A stretch of DNA of 64,000 nucleotides, taken from NCBI GenBank assembly GCA_013397115.1, contig VWZW01006271.1, forward strand, positions 9,025 through 73,024. Reading direction: 5' to 3'. Of the stretch, positions 44,942 through 56,406 are shown in pieces. Position 1 is the first letter of the stretch, and each line of letters begins with the position of its first letter. The position numbers and the translations under genes were made by a program. The DNA comes from Edolisoma coerulescens (Eukaryota; Chordata; Aves; Passeriformes; Campephagidae). The notes under the pieces are model-generated. The model did no database searches. It was not told where the DNA came from and saw nothing but the letters and a program-made list of their open reading frames with translations.

Positions 44942-45299
44942 CTGATGAGCTGCTGAGGAGCTGGATTCATCTGGGATCTGCACGCTACAGGGAGGGCAAG
45001 GAACAGATGGTGGCCTGGAGATGGCACACAGGTTTAAGTTGGGTTGGGGGATTCTTTGCTAGAAAGTGCCTTTTTGTATCTTGCTCACAGTCACTCTCAC
45101 GTGGGTTTGTGCCTCCCAGTCCTGGCTGGCTCTGCAGTGCCTTCTGCAACACCCCACTCCTGCAGAGTCCAATAATTCCTTCATTAATGATACAGAGGGA
45201 TGAGATTTGTGGAACAGGGCAGTCACTTGACTGTATTGATGCAGCTGCCACTCCAGTCTCTTTCTAGAACGTTTCCAAATCGCAGAAAACAGAGTAGGA

Positions 45300-45700
45300 T
45301 CATCCAAAGAGGTCACTTTGCCTCCTATCCCAAGGGGTTTACCTCAACCCAAGTTGTACCTGAGAGAGTCACCCAGCCTGCTTTGAAAATCTCCAAGGCT
45401 GAAGAGTTCCTGAAGACTCACTAAGGAGGCTGCTCTCAAGTGCTGAACTACCCAAAGGTATGAAACCTTTCCTAAAGTCTAATTCTAATCTATTTTGCTG
45501 CAATTTCTGCCTATTCCTTCCTGTGCTTTTCAGCATGGAGCTAGAGGACAGCTTGTTCTCCTCTCTGCCTTTTCCCCAAATTTCCTTTAGACTAAAAAGC
45601 CCCAGCTCCCCAGGCCCTTCTTGGAAATCAGGCTTTTGAGCTCTCTTTTCTAACTCACTGTCCTCCTCTTCATCCACTCAGGTGTCCTCTGCACACTGAA
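45300..45700 (-). mobile_element. Old CR1 LINE fragment (antisense), about 400 bp
   Basis: The plus strand contains CCTAAAGTCTAATTCTAATC, GCTGCAATTTCTGCCTATTC, AGCTTGTTCTCCTCTCTGCC, TAGACTAAAAAGCCCCAGCT and GTCCTCCTCTTCATCCACTC in the order seen in antisense CR1 3' regions. It is diverged with small gaps and no open frame. It lies about 360 bases from the better preserved 44822-44941 fragment and seems to belong to a different, older subfamily. Ends are approximate. Confidence 0.7.
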
Positions 45701-47098
45701 CATGCACACCTGCTGTTTCACCTGTCTGGCCATTAATAAAAACACTGGTCAGAAAGAAATAAAGGGGTACAGGCACGGCCAGGCCTGGCTGCTTCCCTCT
45801 GGGATCGGTGCTGCTTTTTCAGCAGAGCTGAGGTAACACCATGCCTGATATTCGTGAATTCCTGGGTGGCTGGTGCTGAGCTGTGAGGGCACCAACTCCC
45901 ACCTGCGGAGTTGTGAGGTTCTTTATAAAGCACCAGGACCAAAGGGAGCTGGGACAGGGAGAACTCAGCTCGGAAGCTCAGGTGTAGCTACAGGACAGAC
46001 ACGAAGATGAATGCAAGTGCCTGGCAGGGCAAGTAGATGGCACTCCAAATAAACTGGTGTGTGGTTAGAGGAGGCAGAGTTCGGGGAATACCGACCCCCT
46101 CCCACAGGTTACAGGGCACCAAGGCTGCTCAGCCACCTCATGCCTGCTGGGGCTCTGGCTTGTGGCTGCTGGGAAAAGAATCCCTGTATAGGGGCACTGG
46201 GATTGTCCTCAGGAGAACCCCTGTGAGGCCACACTGGGCAAACCTTAGGGCAGCAATGGCAACTGCATGCTTCTTATTTTAACCCTGTCAAATAGAGCCT
46301 TGAAAATTCATGTTTCCACAGACACTTCCCGGACTAAGGTGCTTCCCCAAACTGGGAGGGCTCTTGGTTTTACTGGGAGCCCATGCTCCTGTGCTGCAGG
46401 CAGTGCTGTGAGCACAGGTTGGGGCAGACAGAGAAGTGAAACAGAAATTCGCACCTTTGGGTCCCTCTGTGAGAAAAGCCCTGAATTTCTCACCGTCATT
46501 TCAGGACAATGTCACGAAGAAGAAGTGGCACAGGGAAAGGCACCTTGCCACTGTCACACGCAGGCTCTCCACAGAAACCTGCCTCTGCATCCCCACTTCT
46601 CCTCCTGGAGCACCAACCCCTCAGGGAGGGGACACTGCAGCTTCCCAGATGAGCCACGTTTTTGGAGCTGCAGTTCTGCCTCCGAGCAGGAAACTGTTGA
46701 GAGCCACTCTCATCCTGCCGTGCCTCCGAGGGCGTGCAAAACAAATGCCATTGTGCCTCCTCCATCCCCCACCAGGCTCAGACACATTCTCCAAGCGCAG
46801 CCCCCAGATCCCTCCTGGCCAGGTGGTGGCAGAGAGCAGACCCAAAACCCCACATCAACAAGGGAACTGATTTCATTATTCTAAAAACAAACAGCCAAAG
46901 GAAAGTTCAGCCTAGAATGGGCTCCTAGAGCAAAGAAAGGAAAATAGAGAGCGGGCAGTGGGGAATGCTTCATATTCCTAAAAGCCTTTTGTACGTTAAC
47001 ACATGGTGTCTGCTTCTCTCTAGTCACCTATTTATCACTCTCCTCTTTAGAGAAGGAAAAAAGTCCTGGCTGCCTTCCTAAGGCAGAGTTTTGTGGCC

Positions 47099-47114
47099 GG
47101 GGGGAGGGGGAGGG
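47099..47114 (+). other. G-quadruplex-capable tract
   Basis: G6-A-G5-A-G3, enough guanines for four G-triplets with one-base loops. It is on the plus strand, about 300 bases beyond the exon 47610-47409 donor, so SMG6 pre-mRNA carries the C-rich complement. Confidence 0.6.
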
Positions 47115-47408
47115 TGCTTTAAGCATGATGCAAACCATTTGGAGTGCACCGAGAGCTCTGCCAACACAAGCTGCACTATTTAAACAAGTGAGGAAATGAT
47201 CGTATATACAACATGCCAGCGAGCACACACACACCAGAGGAAGTCGAGAGGGGTTTTCATGACACAGAGCTGGATGTCAGCGGCTGAAAGGTCGATATTT
47301 TCCCTTAACACCCTTCTCAATGACTTAATCGTGTTCCGTTTGCACAGAAAACTTCCCAAGAATAAAAGTCTGGAGGAATCGAGGGGGGATGTTTGGCCTA
47401 CTGCTGAC

Positions 47409-47610
47409 CTTGTCCGAGGTCCTCTCCACGTAGCAGGGCTCCTGGGGGGCGACCAGCAGGGGAACGAAGCCCGAGAGCAGCCGATCCTCTTCCAGGCTAA
47501 GCAGGGCAAGGTCGTCATCTGGGTCCTTGTACAAGGGCACCTCCGACTGATTCACTGTGGTCAGTATGTTACAGAAGTCAGCCAGCGTCGCCCACACATC
47601 TACTGAGACC
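47409..47610 (-). CDS. SMG6: SMG6 exon encoding VDVWATLADFCNIL and LLSGFVPLL (helical domain)
   Basis: A 202-bp exon: one base completing a Gln codon, then 67 codons. The acceptor TCTCCCAG lies at 47618-47611 and the donor is AAG|GTCAGC at 47408. The peptide contains VSVDVWATLADFCNIL, VNQSEVPLYKDPDDD, LEEDRLLSGFVPLL and PCYVERTSDK. It belongs to the helical domain downstream of the 14-3-3-like fold. The donor has C at +3, which is unusual. A CpG-rich stretch holding a 359-base N gap begins less than 100 bases upstream in the transcription direction, so an internal promoter next to this exon is possible. Confidence 0.96.
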
Positions 47611-47832
47611 CTGGGAGAACGAGGAGAGACGTGAGCAATTCAGGGCTGGAATGCGTTGGGAGTTGCCTGCAATGCTGCAGCGAATACCAGAGAGGTGAGG
47701 CGAGGCGAGGCCCGGCACCGCTGCTGCCCTGCCCCGCGGGACGGCTCCGCAGCTGCGCTGGCACCGACCCCGGCAGCGAGCGGGACCCTCGCCCGCCAGC
47801 GCCGACCCCGGCCCGCGTCCCCCTGCTCGGGG

Positions 47833-48191
47833 NNNNNNNNNNNNNNNNNNNNNNNNNNNNNNNNNNNNNNNNNNNNNNNNNNNNNNNNNNNNNNNNNNNN
47901 NNNNNNNNNNNNNNNNNNNNNNNNNNNNNNNNNNNNNNNNNNNNNNNNNNNNNNNNNNNNNNNNNNNNNNNNNNNNNNNNNNNNNNNNNNNNNNNNNNNN
48001 NNNNNNNNNNNNNNNNNNNNNNNNNNNNNNNNNNNNNNNNNNNNNNNNNNNNNNNNNNNNNNNNNNNNNNNNNNNNNNNNNNNNNNNNNNNNNNNNNNNN
48101 NNNNNNNNNNNNNNNNNNNNNNNNNNNNNNNNNNNNNNNNNNNNNNNNNNNNNNNNNNNNNNNNNNNNNNNNNNNNNNNNNNNNNNNNNNN
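47833..48191. other. Assembly gap (359 N)
   Basis: A run of unknown bases inside a very GC-rich segment. The odd length suggests an estimated or partly filled gap. The right edge shows three 10-bp TCTGCCC-type units (48192-48221), suggesting that a tandem repeat caused the gap. Confidence 0.98.
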
Positions 48192-48224
48192 TCTGCCCAT
48201 CTCTGCCCGCCTCTGCCCGCCGCC
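48192..48224. repeat. Edge of a 10-bp minisatellite next to the N gap
   Basis: TCTGCCCATC, TCTGCCCGCC and TCTGCCCGCC in direct succession, then a partial GCC. The array may continue leftward into the gap. Confidence 0.7.
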
Positions 48225-51119
48225 CCAGCCCGCACATCCGCAGGGAGCAGCTTCCCCGTGCGGTGCCGGCAGGAACCCGGGTCGTTCCAGAGGGGAGAAG
48301 GGATGAGTTACTCAATGTTAAAGCCTGCTGGGAGGACAGAGCGGACACCTGCATTGCTGTCGGGGCTGGAGGGGCTCCTGGAGGGCTCCAATCCACCCTG
48401 GGGGGCTCCAGCCCAGCCCGGAGCATCCTCTCCTTCATGCAGCTCTAATCGGCTGCGACCACGAGCTGCAGCCAGGCTCTGCAGCACAGAGATTTTCTCA
48501 GTTAAACCCCAGCCATGGGGGGATTAAAGCCGTGTTTTGCTTCTGGCCATGGGTTTCAACATTCACGAGTGACCTGCAAAGCTGCCTCTGCCATGTCTCA
48601 CGTTCCCAGAGTGGCAATGATGTGCAAACACGAGGCCACTGGTAGCCCTGGACCGCTTTCCATCACACATCCCCATGGTGGAGCACAACCCAGGGAGGGC
48701 CCAGCACCCCAGAGACAGCCAGCATGGAGAAAGCAGGGAAACAGGCAACAAACATGGGGGTACTAGAGCTGACCAGGCTGCCTTGCACTGCGTTTCTCCC
48801 TCCCGTTTCTACAAACACTCAGATTGGGGGTTTTTTTAGGATGTAAACTGGGATTTAAGTAGGAAATAGGGGAAACTGGGGCTGATGTGCTTCTGGTGGG
48901 CTGCTCCTCCACCCCACACCTCTGGAGAAAAGCACAGGGAATCCAGCATCCCCGGGGGTGCAGCAGTGACCGGTGCGGGCCGAGGCAGCCCAGGGCTGGA
49001 GGGAGGCCCCCTGCTCTTTGAACTGCTCCAGGTGGACAGAGTCTGCACTTGGTTATTTACGGGAATCAATGTACCAGGAAAGCACACTGAAATGAAACAT
49101 CTTGTTTTCAAGAGCGTCCTGGGAGCCAGGCAGAATGAGGAGCCATTAATCAAAGCCCGGCACGTAATCAGCACACATGTAACGCAGAGTCGCCCACGTC
49201 CCCCAGCCAGCCCTAGCCCACGTCCTGCAGAGGAGAAGAGGTCCTTCAAAACCCTCTGGTCACAGACACCAGGAGCTGGGTTCATTCACAAAGCTCCATC
49301 GCTTGGCTCAGCCAGGTCTGGCTGTCAGAAATGTTTAAATATGGAAAAAAATAAACAGTTGCAACACGTTTTTCGGAGGGATCTGTCCGAGGCCCTTTGT
49401 GATGTAATGGGAAACGCTGCGTTTGTGCTACCAGCTGGAAAATAAACAGAGCTGCGAGGGTTAAAAGGAACTGAACTTTCCACGACCCCTATCTGCAAAA
49501 GAAGAAAATAATAAGAGGAATGATCCACTGCCCCACAGCCCTGATAGTTTATCCTCCGGCCCGGGCTGCAGAGACAAGCACCGGATGTGATAGGGCTGCT
49601 CTGGGCCACCTCCAAGGCGAGCTCTGCCCATGGGAGATGCACAGGGCTTGGGAGGCTCAGCCTCCCCCAGTGCCCTGCTGGCAACTGGGCTCGGCTGCCT
49701 GAGGCCGGTCACATAGCACTGGTGGGGCCCCACGGCCACGAGGGCTCGCTGGGATGAAGGACGTGCAGAGGCATCAGCAGGGAGAGGAATGGGAAGAGTG
49801 CCCGCAGCTGCTGGGGAATGAGAGCACTGGGGTGCTGGGGACAGGCAGGGATGCAGGGGACGTTCCCAGGGAGCTGGGACAGCCAGGTGCATGGGGCCGT
49901 GGTGGAGGAGAGGGGAAAGAAACACATTGCAGAGAGCTTGCCTGTATCACCAAAAAACAGAGCTGCAGGCAGGGGATGATGATGACAGTGAGGGTGGGAG
50001 GGAGGCAGAGGGCAGTGGCAGACTGGGATTCACAGGGGTGGTGGTGGCAGGGGTATCAGCACAGATAAAGTACAGGGAGCATCTCCTTCCACAGGGCTTG
50101 GCATCCAAAGTCAGAAAAATGCCACAGGAACAGTCACTGAGCTGGCACTGCTAATGCCCTTGCAGGCACCCGGCCCAGCAGTCCCCTTTCCTCTCCCCCC
50201 TGCAGCACTGCCAGGCAGGGCACCCCTCATCACCCCTGAGTGTGAGAGCAGTCCCTGTCACTTCATCCTTCACCTACAGCTTGACAGTGCCTTGCCACAT
50301 CTGCCATTTGCCCTGGATGTGACAGATTCCCACCCTGGGCTCACTTCAGTCAAACCTCAGACTGTGCTGGCTCCCTGGGTAGCCAGCTCTCACTGCAACG
50401 CTACCCCAGCAGCGCCCTGCAGAGCCTTCAGAAAGCCAAGAAAGAAGGAGTGTTGGCATTTTTCCCCAGTTTTCTCCTGTGAAGGCAGAGGCAGCACTGC
50501 AGAGATCAGTTCTGACCATTTTCCGCCACCCCCTCGGGTGCAGCTCCTCCTCTGCAGCACACCTCCTATCACTGCCACCACCAAGATCATTCACCAGCTG
50601 CTACTGCTGGCAGAGCCAGCGAGGACAAACGGCTCACACTGACACCTAGGGCCCCGTGAATCTCCTGCTGGGACGTGCACTCGCCCTGCAAGGTCACACA
50701 ACACTTGTGAGCCCTGTCAGCCTCCTTCTCCCCACTGCCCCTGCCCAGGACCACCTCACGGCCACCCCCAGGCACCTCTGGCTTATGTCACCCCACAGTG
50801 CCGGAGGCTCTGTGCAGAGCCCAGGCAGCTCCAGGTGCCTGGAAGCTCCGTGCACGCACAGTGCCACGGCTTCGACGTCCCTCTGCGGAGGGAGGCCCCG
50901 AATTACTGACACCGAGCCCAGGCACGCAGCTCCCAGGTACAGGGACGAGGCTCCCAGAGCTTTTAACCGAGGAAGCGAGGAGGGGGTGAGCGCGAGGTCT
51001 TTCCTCGGAACGGGGGTTCATTCGCTTCCCCACAGACACATTTACATTTGCTTATTCCACTAGGACAGGAAAAAAAAATAAGAGTTAATTTCTTTTTTAT
51101 TGCCTCAGGATTCCAGGTT

Positions 51120-51690
51120 TAATGTAGCTGTCAGTGTGAGCGCAGCCCAGCTGCAACGCCGACGGACACGGCCCGGCCAGGCAGCGGCGAGAGCCGCGCA
51201 AGTGCGCAGCGAGCTGGACCGCGGCCCCGGGGCCGAGCGCCGCCCTGGCAAGGCTGGGGATGGCTCCTGGCAGAGAGGATGCCCGGATGGGCATCACCAC
51301 AAGGCAAAAGGCACACAGCGAAGCATGGGGAGAGCAGAGGATGCCAGGGTGAGCCCGACGCTCGCCGAATCCCCACGCGGGGCTCCGGCGCGAGCCGCCA
51401 TCCTCACCGGGGGTGCGGGCTGCCTGGTGATTAATATCAAGCACAATGACCCCATGTTACAAGCCTGCGGGGGCCGGTGGAGGTGGCCATTTCCTGTGTA
51501 ATACCAGCTTGTTTAAACAGTAACATCCAAACTCCACAGCTGCAGCACAAACCCGGGAAGCGCGGCGCAGAAGAAGCCCTGCATTGTGTTCCCAGCCGCT
51601 GCCGAGCCGCGCTGCCGTGCAGATGGCAAACGCTCCCAGGGCCAGGCACCGGCACCGCCGGCTCCCGGTGCCCGCCGGATGAGGTGCTCT
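51120..51690. promoter_or_regulatory. CpG-dense intronic patch
   Basis: Dense CG dinucleotides at 51130-51245, 51357-51420 and 51545-51690, including CGGCGAGAGCCGCGCAAG and GGCGCGAGCCGCCATCC. It could be an intragenic CpG island or alternative transcription start. There is no recognised exon next to it. Confidence 0.3.
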
Positions 51691-53469
51691 GCATCCTCCT
51701 CCCGGGTTTCCTCTCTCCTGGACCATGGGAAGCTGAACTAAAAGCGGCTCCTTTGCAAGGAGCAAAAAGGGCTGGCTATGGGAGCTCTTGCCAAAAGGTG
51801 TTCACCAAGCTTGTTCTGGGCTCAGACAGAGCAGGATGAGGTGGTCACAGCCCTTCTGCATCAGTGATTTCCCCCACTCTGCCCTGCACATGGTCATCCA
51901 TGAACCCGTTCCTCTCCCAGGAACCTGCCTTTAGAGCTGGAGGGACGCTCTTCTCCCCAGGAGAGGTGCAGTCTCCTCCCAACCAGCCTCTGCTTTGCCA
52001 CAGCTCCCTTCTCCACAGAGACTTTTGGCTTCTCCTTTGGTCAACTTTATCTCCAATCTCAGCCAGGTTTACTCTGCTGAGACACCTCTGAACCCTGGCT
52101 TTGATGTCTCGATAGGGAAACTCTGGTGGCCAGCGTTACCGAGGCTGGGATCTGCAAAAGGGATTTTCCATTTAGTCTCCAGCAAACTCCAGCAATGTCT
52201 TGGCACCCCTGTGCAAGACTCTGTCCATCCCTCCCAGTGGGAGCTGCCATCTCAGTGACACTTCTCCGCAAGAGCGATGTGATGAGAGCGATCTGGCACA
52301 TCTCTCTGGGAAGGTAAGCTCTAGAATGTGCTCACAGCTTTTGGATTTAATTTAATACTCGGTTTAAATTAACCATTTTTAAATGCTTGCAGACAGTCTC
52401 CACAAACTGAGAGGCCCTTGGCCCCGCGTGGAAGGAGCATGGATTCGCCAGGGTCAGCCCTGCAGCAGTGTCTGTCTAGCCAGTGGCTTCCCCATCAGTC
52501 CTTGTGCTTTGTTTAGCAAGGGATTAATTGTGGCAACAGGGCAGAGCAAGGAGCAGCTTTGCTCTCTCTGTCCAGCCCTCTCCACCTTCTTCCCAGCCTT
52601 ATGTCCCAAAAGATGATGGAGTCACTTGTACAGCAGCCTCCTTGGAGATCCACCTTTTGACCCATCTGCTGCCAATATCTCTGCCTTAGGGCATCTTCCT
52701 TGCTCCCTTCTTCCCAGGATCCCTGCTTTTACACCCCAGTCTCTGCAATTTACTCCTGGGGACATTTGGTCTGAAAGGTGCTTCTCCAACTGCCTGAAAC
52801 AACCACCTGCAGAGAACTCGACGCAAGGTTTGCCATGAAATGTGAAGACAGAAATTCATTTTAAGATACAAAAGTGACAGCTGCTTGCTGCTAGAAGAGC
52901 TGGCAACACCTGGTTCAGACACACAATTCCTGAGGCGCTGAAGCAGAGATGTCCAAGGTTAAGTTTAGCTCCTATTCTGGAAAAACATGAGGAAAGAGTC
53001 ATGGAAAGCTTGCTGAGCACCTCTTCCAAAATAGGAAGGACACCTTCACCTCTCAAATACACACAGAGAGGTGTTTAGGAAGTCCAACAACTGAAAACCT
53101 GTTCCAGGGCATCCCCTGAGCCACGGTGACCGTGCAGTGTGGCCAGGAGCTGGATGAGTGCACCAGAGCAAGAAGGGTGGATTTGGGGAAAGACAGAACT
53201 TCTCGCTTGGGTTGAACTCAAGACTGCTGAGCCCCCAGCTAGGGAGAGGATGCCTGCCAGGAACCAGGGTTCATTCCCAAGCGCCCACCAAGAAAAAGAA
53301 CCCCGAAGACACAGCCTCCTGAGCTCATCCCACTCCACGGAGCCCACTCCCGCATGGCTCACATCCATCTGCCGGCTTTCAGCAGCGCTCACCCCTCACA
53401 CCTTTCCCTCCACCTCTGTCCGAGGGGGAAAGCAGAGAGCTGAGGAATTTGGTGTGGGGTTGGTTTTGC

Positions 53470-53489
53470 TTTTTTTTTTTTTTTTTTTT
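53470..53489 (+). repeat. Poly(T) run of about 20 (poly(A) in SMG6 sense)
   Basis: Uninterrupted T-run. In SMG6-sense orientation it follows ACAAT, so AATAAA overlaps the A-tract. It could be a retroposed tail or a simple homopolymer. No source gene is recognised next to it. Confidence 0.85.
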
Positions 53490-54945
53490 ATTGTAAGGAC
53501 TCAAATCCAGCAGTGTGATAAATGCATCCGAGCTACAATTAGGAAGATATATAGCATCAGAACGCGAAGGTCTGGGCAGCGTGGTGAAACGCGGGCTCTC
53601 CAGAGCCCCAGCTATGTTTCCCATTATGTAACCCTGGTCATGGGCAGACAGCCAGACTCCAAATGAAAAAGAGACTCTGGCTTGGCACCGTTTCTATTTT
53701 CCTATCCTCATTCGGGGTCAGCGCAGTGTCATACAGCTGCAGAGAAAGCTCCGGGGATTAAACCTGGGAAAGACTCCAAGACCAGGACCCGGGTTCAAGT
53801 ACCAGCTGAAAGCAATAAACCAACTGCCACAGCTGGGCTGAGTTTAGACGTTCTCAAAGTCCCCCAGCTCTCTCCCATATGAAGAAGGAGCGATTGTGAA
53901 CATGGCGAGCGAGGCCTTGGGACACACAGCCCCGGCCCAAAGCTCCGGCTGAGTCCTGCCAAGCTGCCCTGCTGGCCCCAAGCCCAGCCCAGCATTCTGG
54001 CCCTGGATGAGCTGAACTTTGATGTGAGCTCTGGGCTCTCAGTGGGCTGCCAGGTGGGTACGAGGCCTGTGTTTTCCAGAAGCTTTAGCACGTTCACGGC
54101 ATCCCTGCAGGGCGCCGCTGTGCTTCAGGGGATTTCTACATCCCTTTTCTGTGCCCATCCCATCACAAGGGGCAAGGAAAGTGGTTTAAGAGTATCCAAC
54201 CAGCTTCTCTGTTGGCAGTGGTGGGATCTCACAGCACGTCCCAGAGGCAGGAGCATGCGTGACACGGCACAGGCCCCTCACTCAGCTCTGCAACTTGGCA
54301 TCTGCACTTGCTCCTCACGTGCTCTCCCTGCTCCTGAGCTCACCCTGCCCATTAACCTTGGCTTACTCCACCACGCCTGCTGCTCTGACCAATGTTTTAC
54401 TTCTAAACTTCTTTGAAGCTGCTCCTATCTAAACCTCTGTGCTCGGTGGCTCTACCTGGTTCCTGAAGAGCCCCAGGGCAGCCAGCAGGCTTGTGTCAAT
54501 AAGAGCTGAAACACTAACCCAGTGCTCTCCTCTTCCTTTCCTATCCCCAGGGCAAACGTTGCAAATCCTGGGTCATGCCCAAGAGCAGAGCTGGTTCCCT
54601 GCTGATCATCACTACCTGCATCTCCACGGAAGCTCAAGCACTGCTGTCCCAGAGTCCTGGACCACCAGCACCCATCCATACAAGAGGTCTGGGCTGGAAG
54701 ACCAGCGTGGCTAAGGCAGATTCTCCATGTGAGCCAAAGAGCACCAGGGTGGAGGAGGTGGGAGCCAACATGGGCCAGGTGGGACAGGATGGGCACGGTG
54801 GGACAAGAGGGGCTTCTCAGCCACCCTCCATGGAGAGGCCAAGCAAGACAGAGACCCTCATTCCTCCACTAAGCACATCAGGACCTTGTGGAGTAGAGCC
54901 CCCGGCCTACACCCACCGCTCCCCCAAGAGCCCTGGGGTGGGCTG

Positions 54946-54962
54946 CCACCACCACCACCACC
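54946..54962 (+). repeat. (CCA)n trinucleotide run
   Basis: About five to six CCA units in GC-rich intronic DNA. Confidence 0.8.
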
Positions 54963-55309
54963 TTCTCCCACCCCAACGGGCGAGCAGGAGCCCACACCTG
55001 CTCCCTCACCACGAGGGGACACGACCCCGCGCCCCGCAGGAGGGGGAGCGGCTCGTCCTGGGGCAGGCGCCGAGCGCTGGCTGCGTGAACCCAATCAGAA
55101 ATTCCATCTCGAGGCTGCCCGTGGCCAAGGGCTCGGCGGCTCCCTGCGCAGGCAGTGCGAGGGGAAGGGGGGATTGGTGCAGCCACGCTCACGTGACGGA
55201 TCCCAGTTTGAGTTCCTGCCCAAAGATGGGCAGCAGTTCACATGAGCAGGCAGCGGTCCCACACCGAGCAGCCGACAAACAGAAAACAGACTCCATCTCC
55301 ACAAAATGA

Positions 55310-55700
55310 GGCCCAGAACTTCCTGTGTGAGATTTCCATTTCCTCAGCCAAATGAAAAAAGAACTGGAGTAAGAGGCAATAAACCAGGAGAGCAGGACTG
55401 GACCTGACGCACGGAGCGGGGACCCATTAATGGTTAAGCCACTTTGCTGGATTACTCTTAATGCGCCTTCCCATCACCCTGGGTTCTGGCTCCTTTGGAT
55501 TAACAACAAGACGTGATTTCAGGCTCTGGATCCGGAGTACCGGAGGCAGATGGAAAATCCTGCGGGAAAGCAGCTACGGAGCATGCTCAGACGCTGCTTC
55601 GCATACTCCATACTTGGCCCCTCCGCTCAATTTTCTGTCCAAAAATATGCAAATTGCCTAGTCCGCATTATGGACTAATGGGCTGAAATCAGCCAGTTTA
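55310..55700. promoter_or_regulatory. Candidate conserved noncoding element
   Basis: A non-repetitive stretch with CCATTAATGG (palindrome), AATATGCAAATTGC (octamer-like), TAGTCC...GGACTA (inverted 6-bp arms around GCATTAT) and several homeodomain cores. Its texture is that of a deeply conserved enhancer, which is inference. Confidence 0.35.
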
Positions 55701-56237
55701 GAAAATTAACCCTTTTGTGCGTTGCAGGATAGGGACGAGCGGTTTCTGAAGCAGAGGGGAGGTGACTTTTGGAGCTCCAGGAACAGGCAAGCTGCTCCAG
55801 GCTAGCCCAGCCCAACCAAGGTTGGCCTGACTCAGTCAAAAAAAAGGTAACAAAACGCTCATGCTGGAAATGGAGTTCCCTCTGGTCCAGAGGAAGGCCC
55901 TGCCTGTCCAGCTGGCTGGGCCAGCGGAACACCTAAAGGAGGGGTATCCCAACAAAACCAGATGCACATCCTAAGCAGAAAGTAAAAATCCACCTCATAA
56001 GCCATCTTCTAACACATGGAAACAAAGGGCAGTCGCCAGGCACCCTCCAGCCCCACTCGCACATCAATGAAGAAGTCACTGTGTCACCAAGGGTGACAAA
56101 TTCCCAACATTCCCTGGGCAGTGGGCCTTGCCTGGGTACTCAGGGCACGGTGCCACAGCCAGCAGTAAAGCATGAGCAAGGGGGAAGGGTGGCACGAGGA
56201 GCTCAGGGAGGGAGCAGAAACCAGAGGGTGCACGTAC

Positions 56238-56406
56238 TGTTTGGGGAGCTCAAGAGACGTTGGAGGAGGATTCCAGGTGTCCGGGTGGCCAAGCATCCAG
56301 TCCGACCAGACCTTCACACTGGGGAGCAGCTCCTTCAGGTCCTGGGGCAAGGCAGAGACCTTGATGTCGTCCTCCTCATCCTCCTGCTCCATCTCTTGTG
56401 GCTGAG
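56238..56406 (-). CDS. SMG6: SMG6 exon encoding the acidic loop and KELLPSVKVWSDWML
   Basis: A 169-bp exon: two bases completing an Ala codon, 55 codons, and two bases of a Gln codon. The acceptor TTGCAG is at 56412-56407 and the donor is ACA|GTACGT. It starts with an acidic Glu/Asp/Gln-rich loop (QPQEMEQEDEEDD), then VSALPQDLKELLPSVKVWSDWML and PDTWNPPPTSLELPK. The loop sequence differs from human as I recall it but has the same length. The KVWSDWML helix and the Pro-rich turn are nearly unchanged. The phase joins both neighbouring exons exactly. Confidence 0.96.

Larger units (their letters stand above)
37196..47408 (-). other. SMG6: SMG6 28.4-kb intron, segment 3
   Basis: Holds a T-rich/C9-10 tract at 41148-41199, a second CR1 3' fragment at 44822-44941, a larger degenerate CR1 at about 45300-45700 and a G-run tract at 47099-47114. 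A poly(A) run lies at 37540-37552. Open frames have no recognised domains. The stretch 42820-42880 contains CTAATTAATTTTC and may be conserved. Confidence 0.85.
47691..48300. promoter_or_regulatory. CpG-rich stretch, possible internal promoter, interrupted by gap
   Basis: The left flank (47691-47832) and right flank (48192-48300) are rich in CG dinucleotides, unlike most of the intron. The block begins about 80 bases upstream, in transcription direction, of exon 47610-47409. Its composition and position fit an intragenic CpG island that could start a short SMG6 transcript. A plain GC-rich minisatellite is the alternative. No TATA box or other start-site signal is visible. Confidence 0.35.
47611..56237 (-). 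other. SMG6: SMG6 intron (8.6 kb) with N gap and CpG-rich patches
   Basis: Contains a CpG-rich stretch at 47690-48300 interrupted by the N gap 47833-48191, candidate conserved blocks at 49030-49200, 49320-49460 and 55310-55700, a CpG-dense patch at 51120-51690, a 20-base poly(T) run at 53470-53489 and a (CCA)n run at 54946-54962. No recognised transposon or second gene. Confidence 0.88.

Noticed and set aside
47578..48527. Long open frames on both strands across 47578-48527
   Set aside because: Their length comes from the N gap (translated as X). Except for the true SMG6 exon edge at 47610, none is credible.
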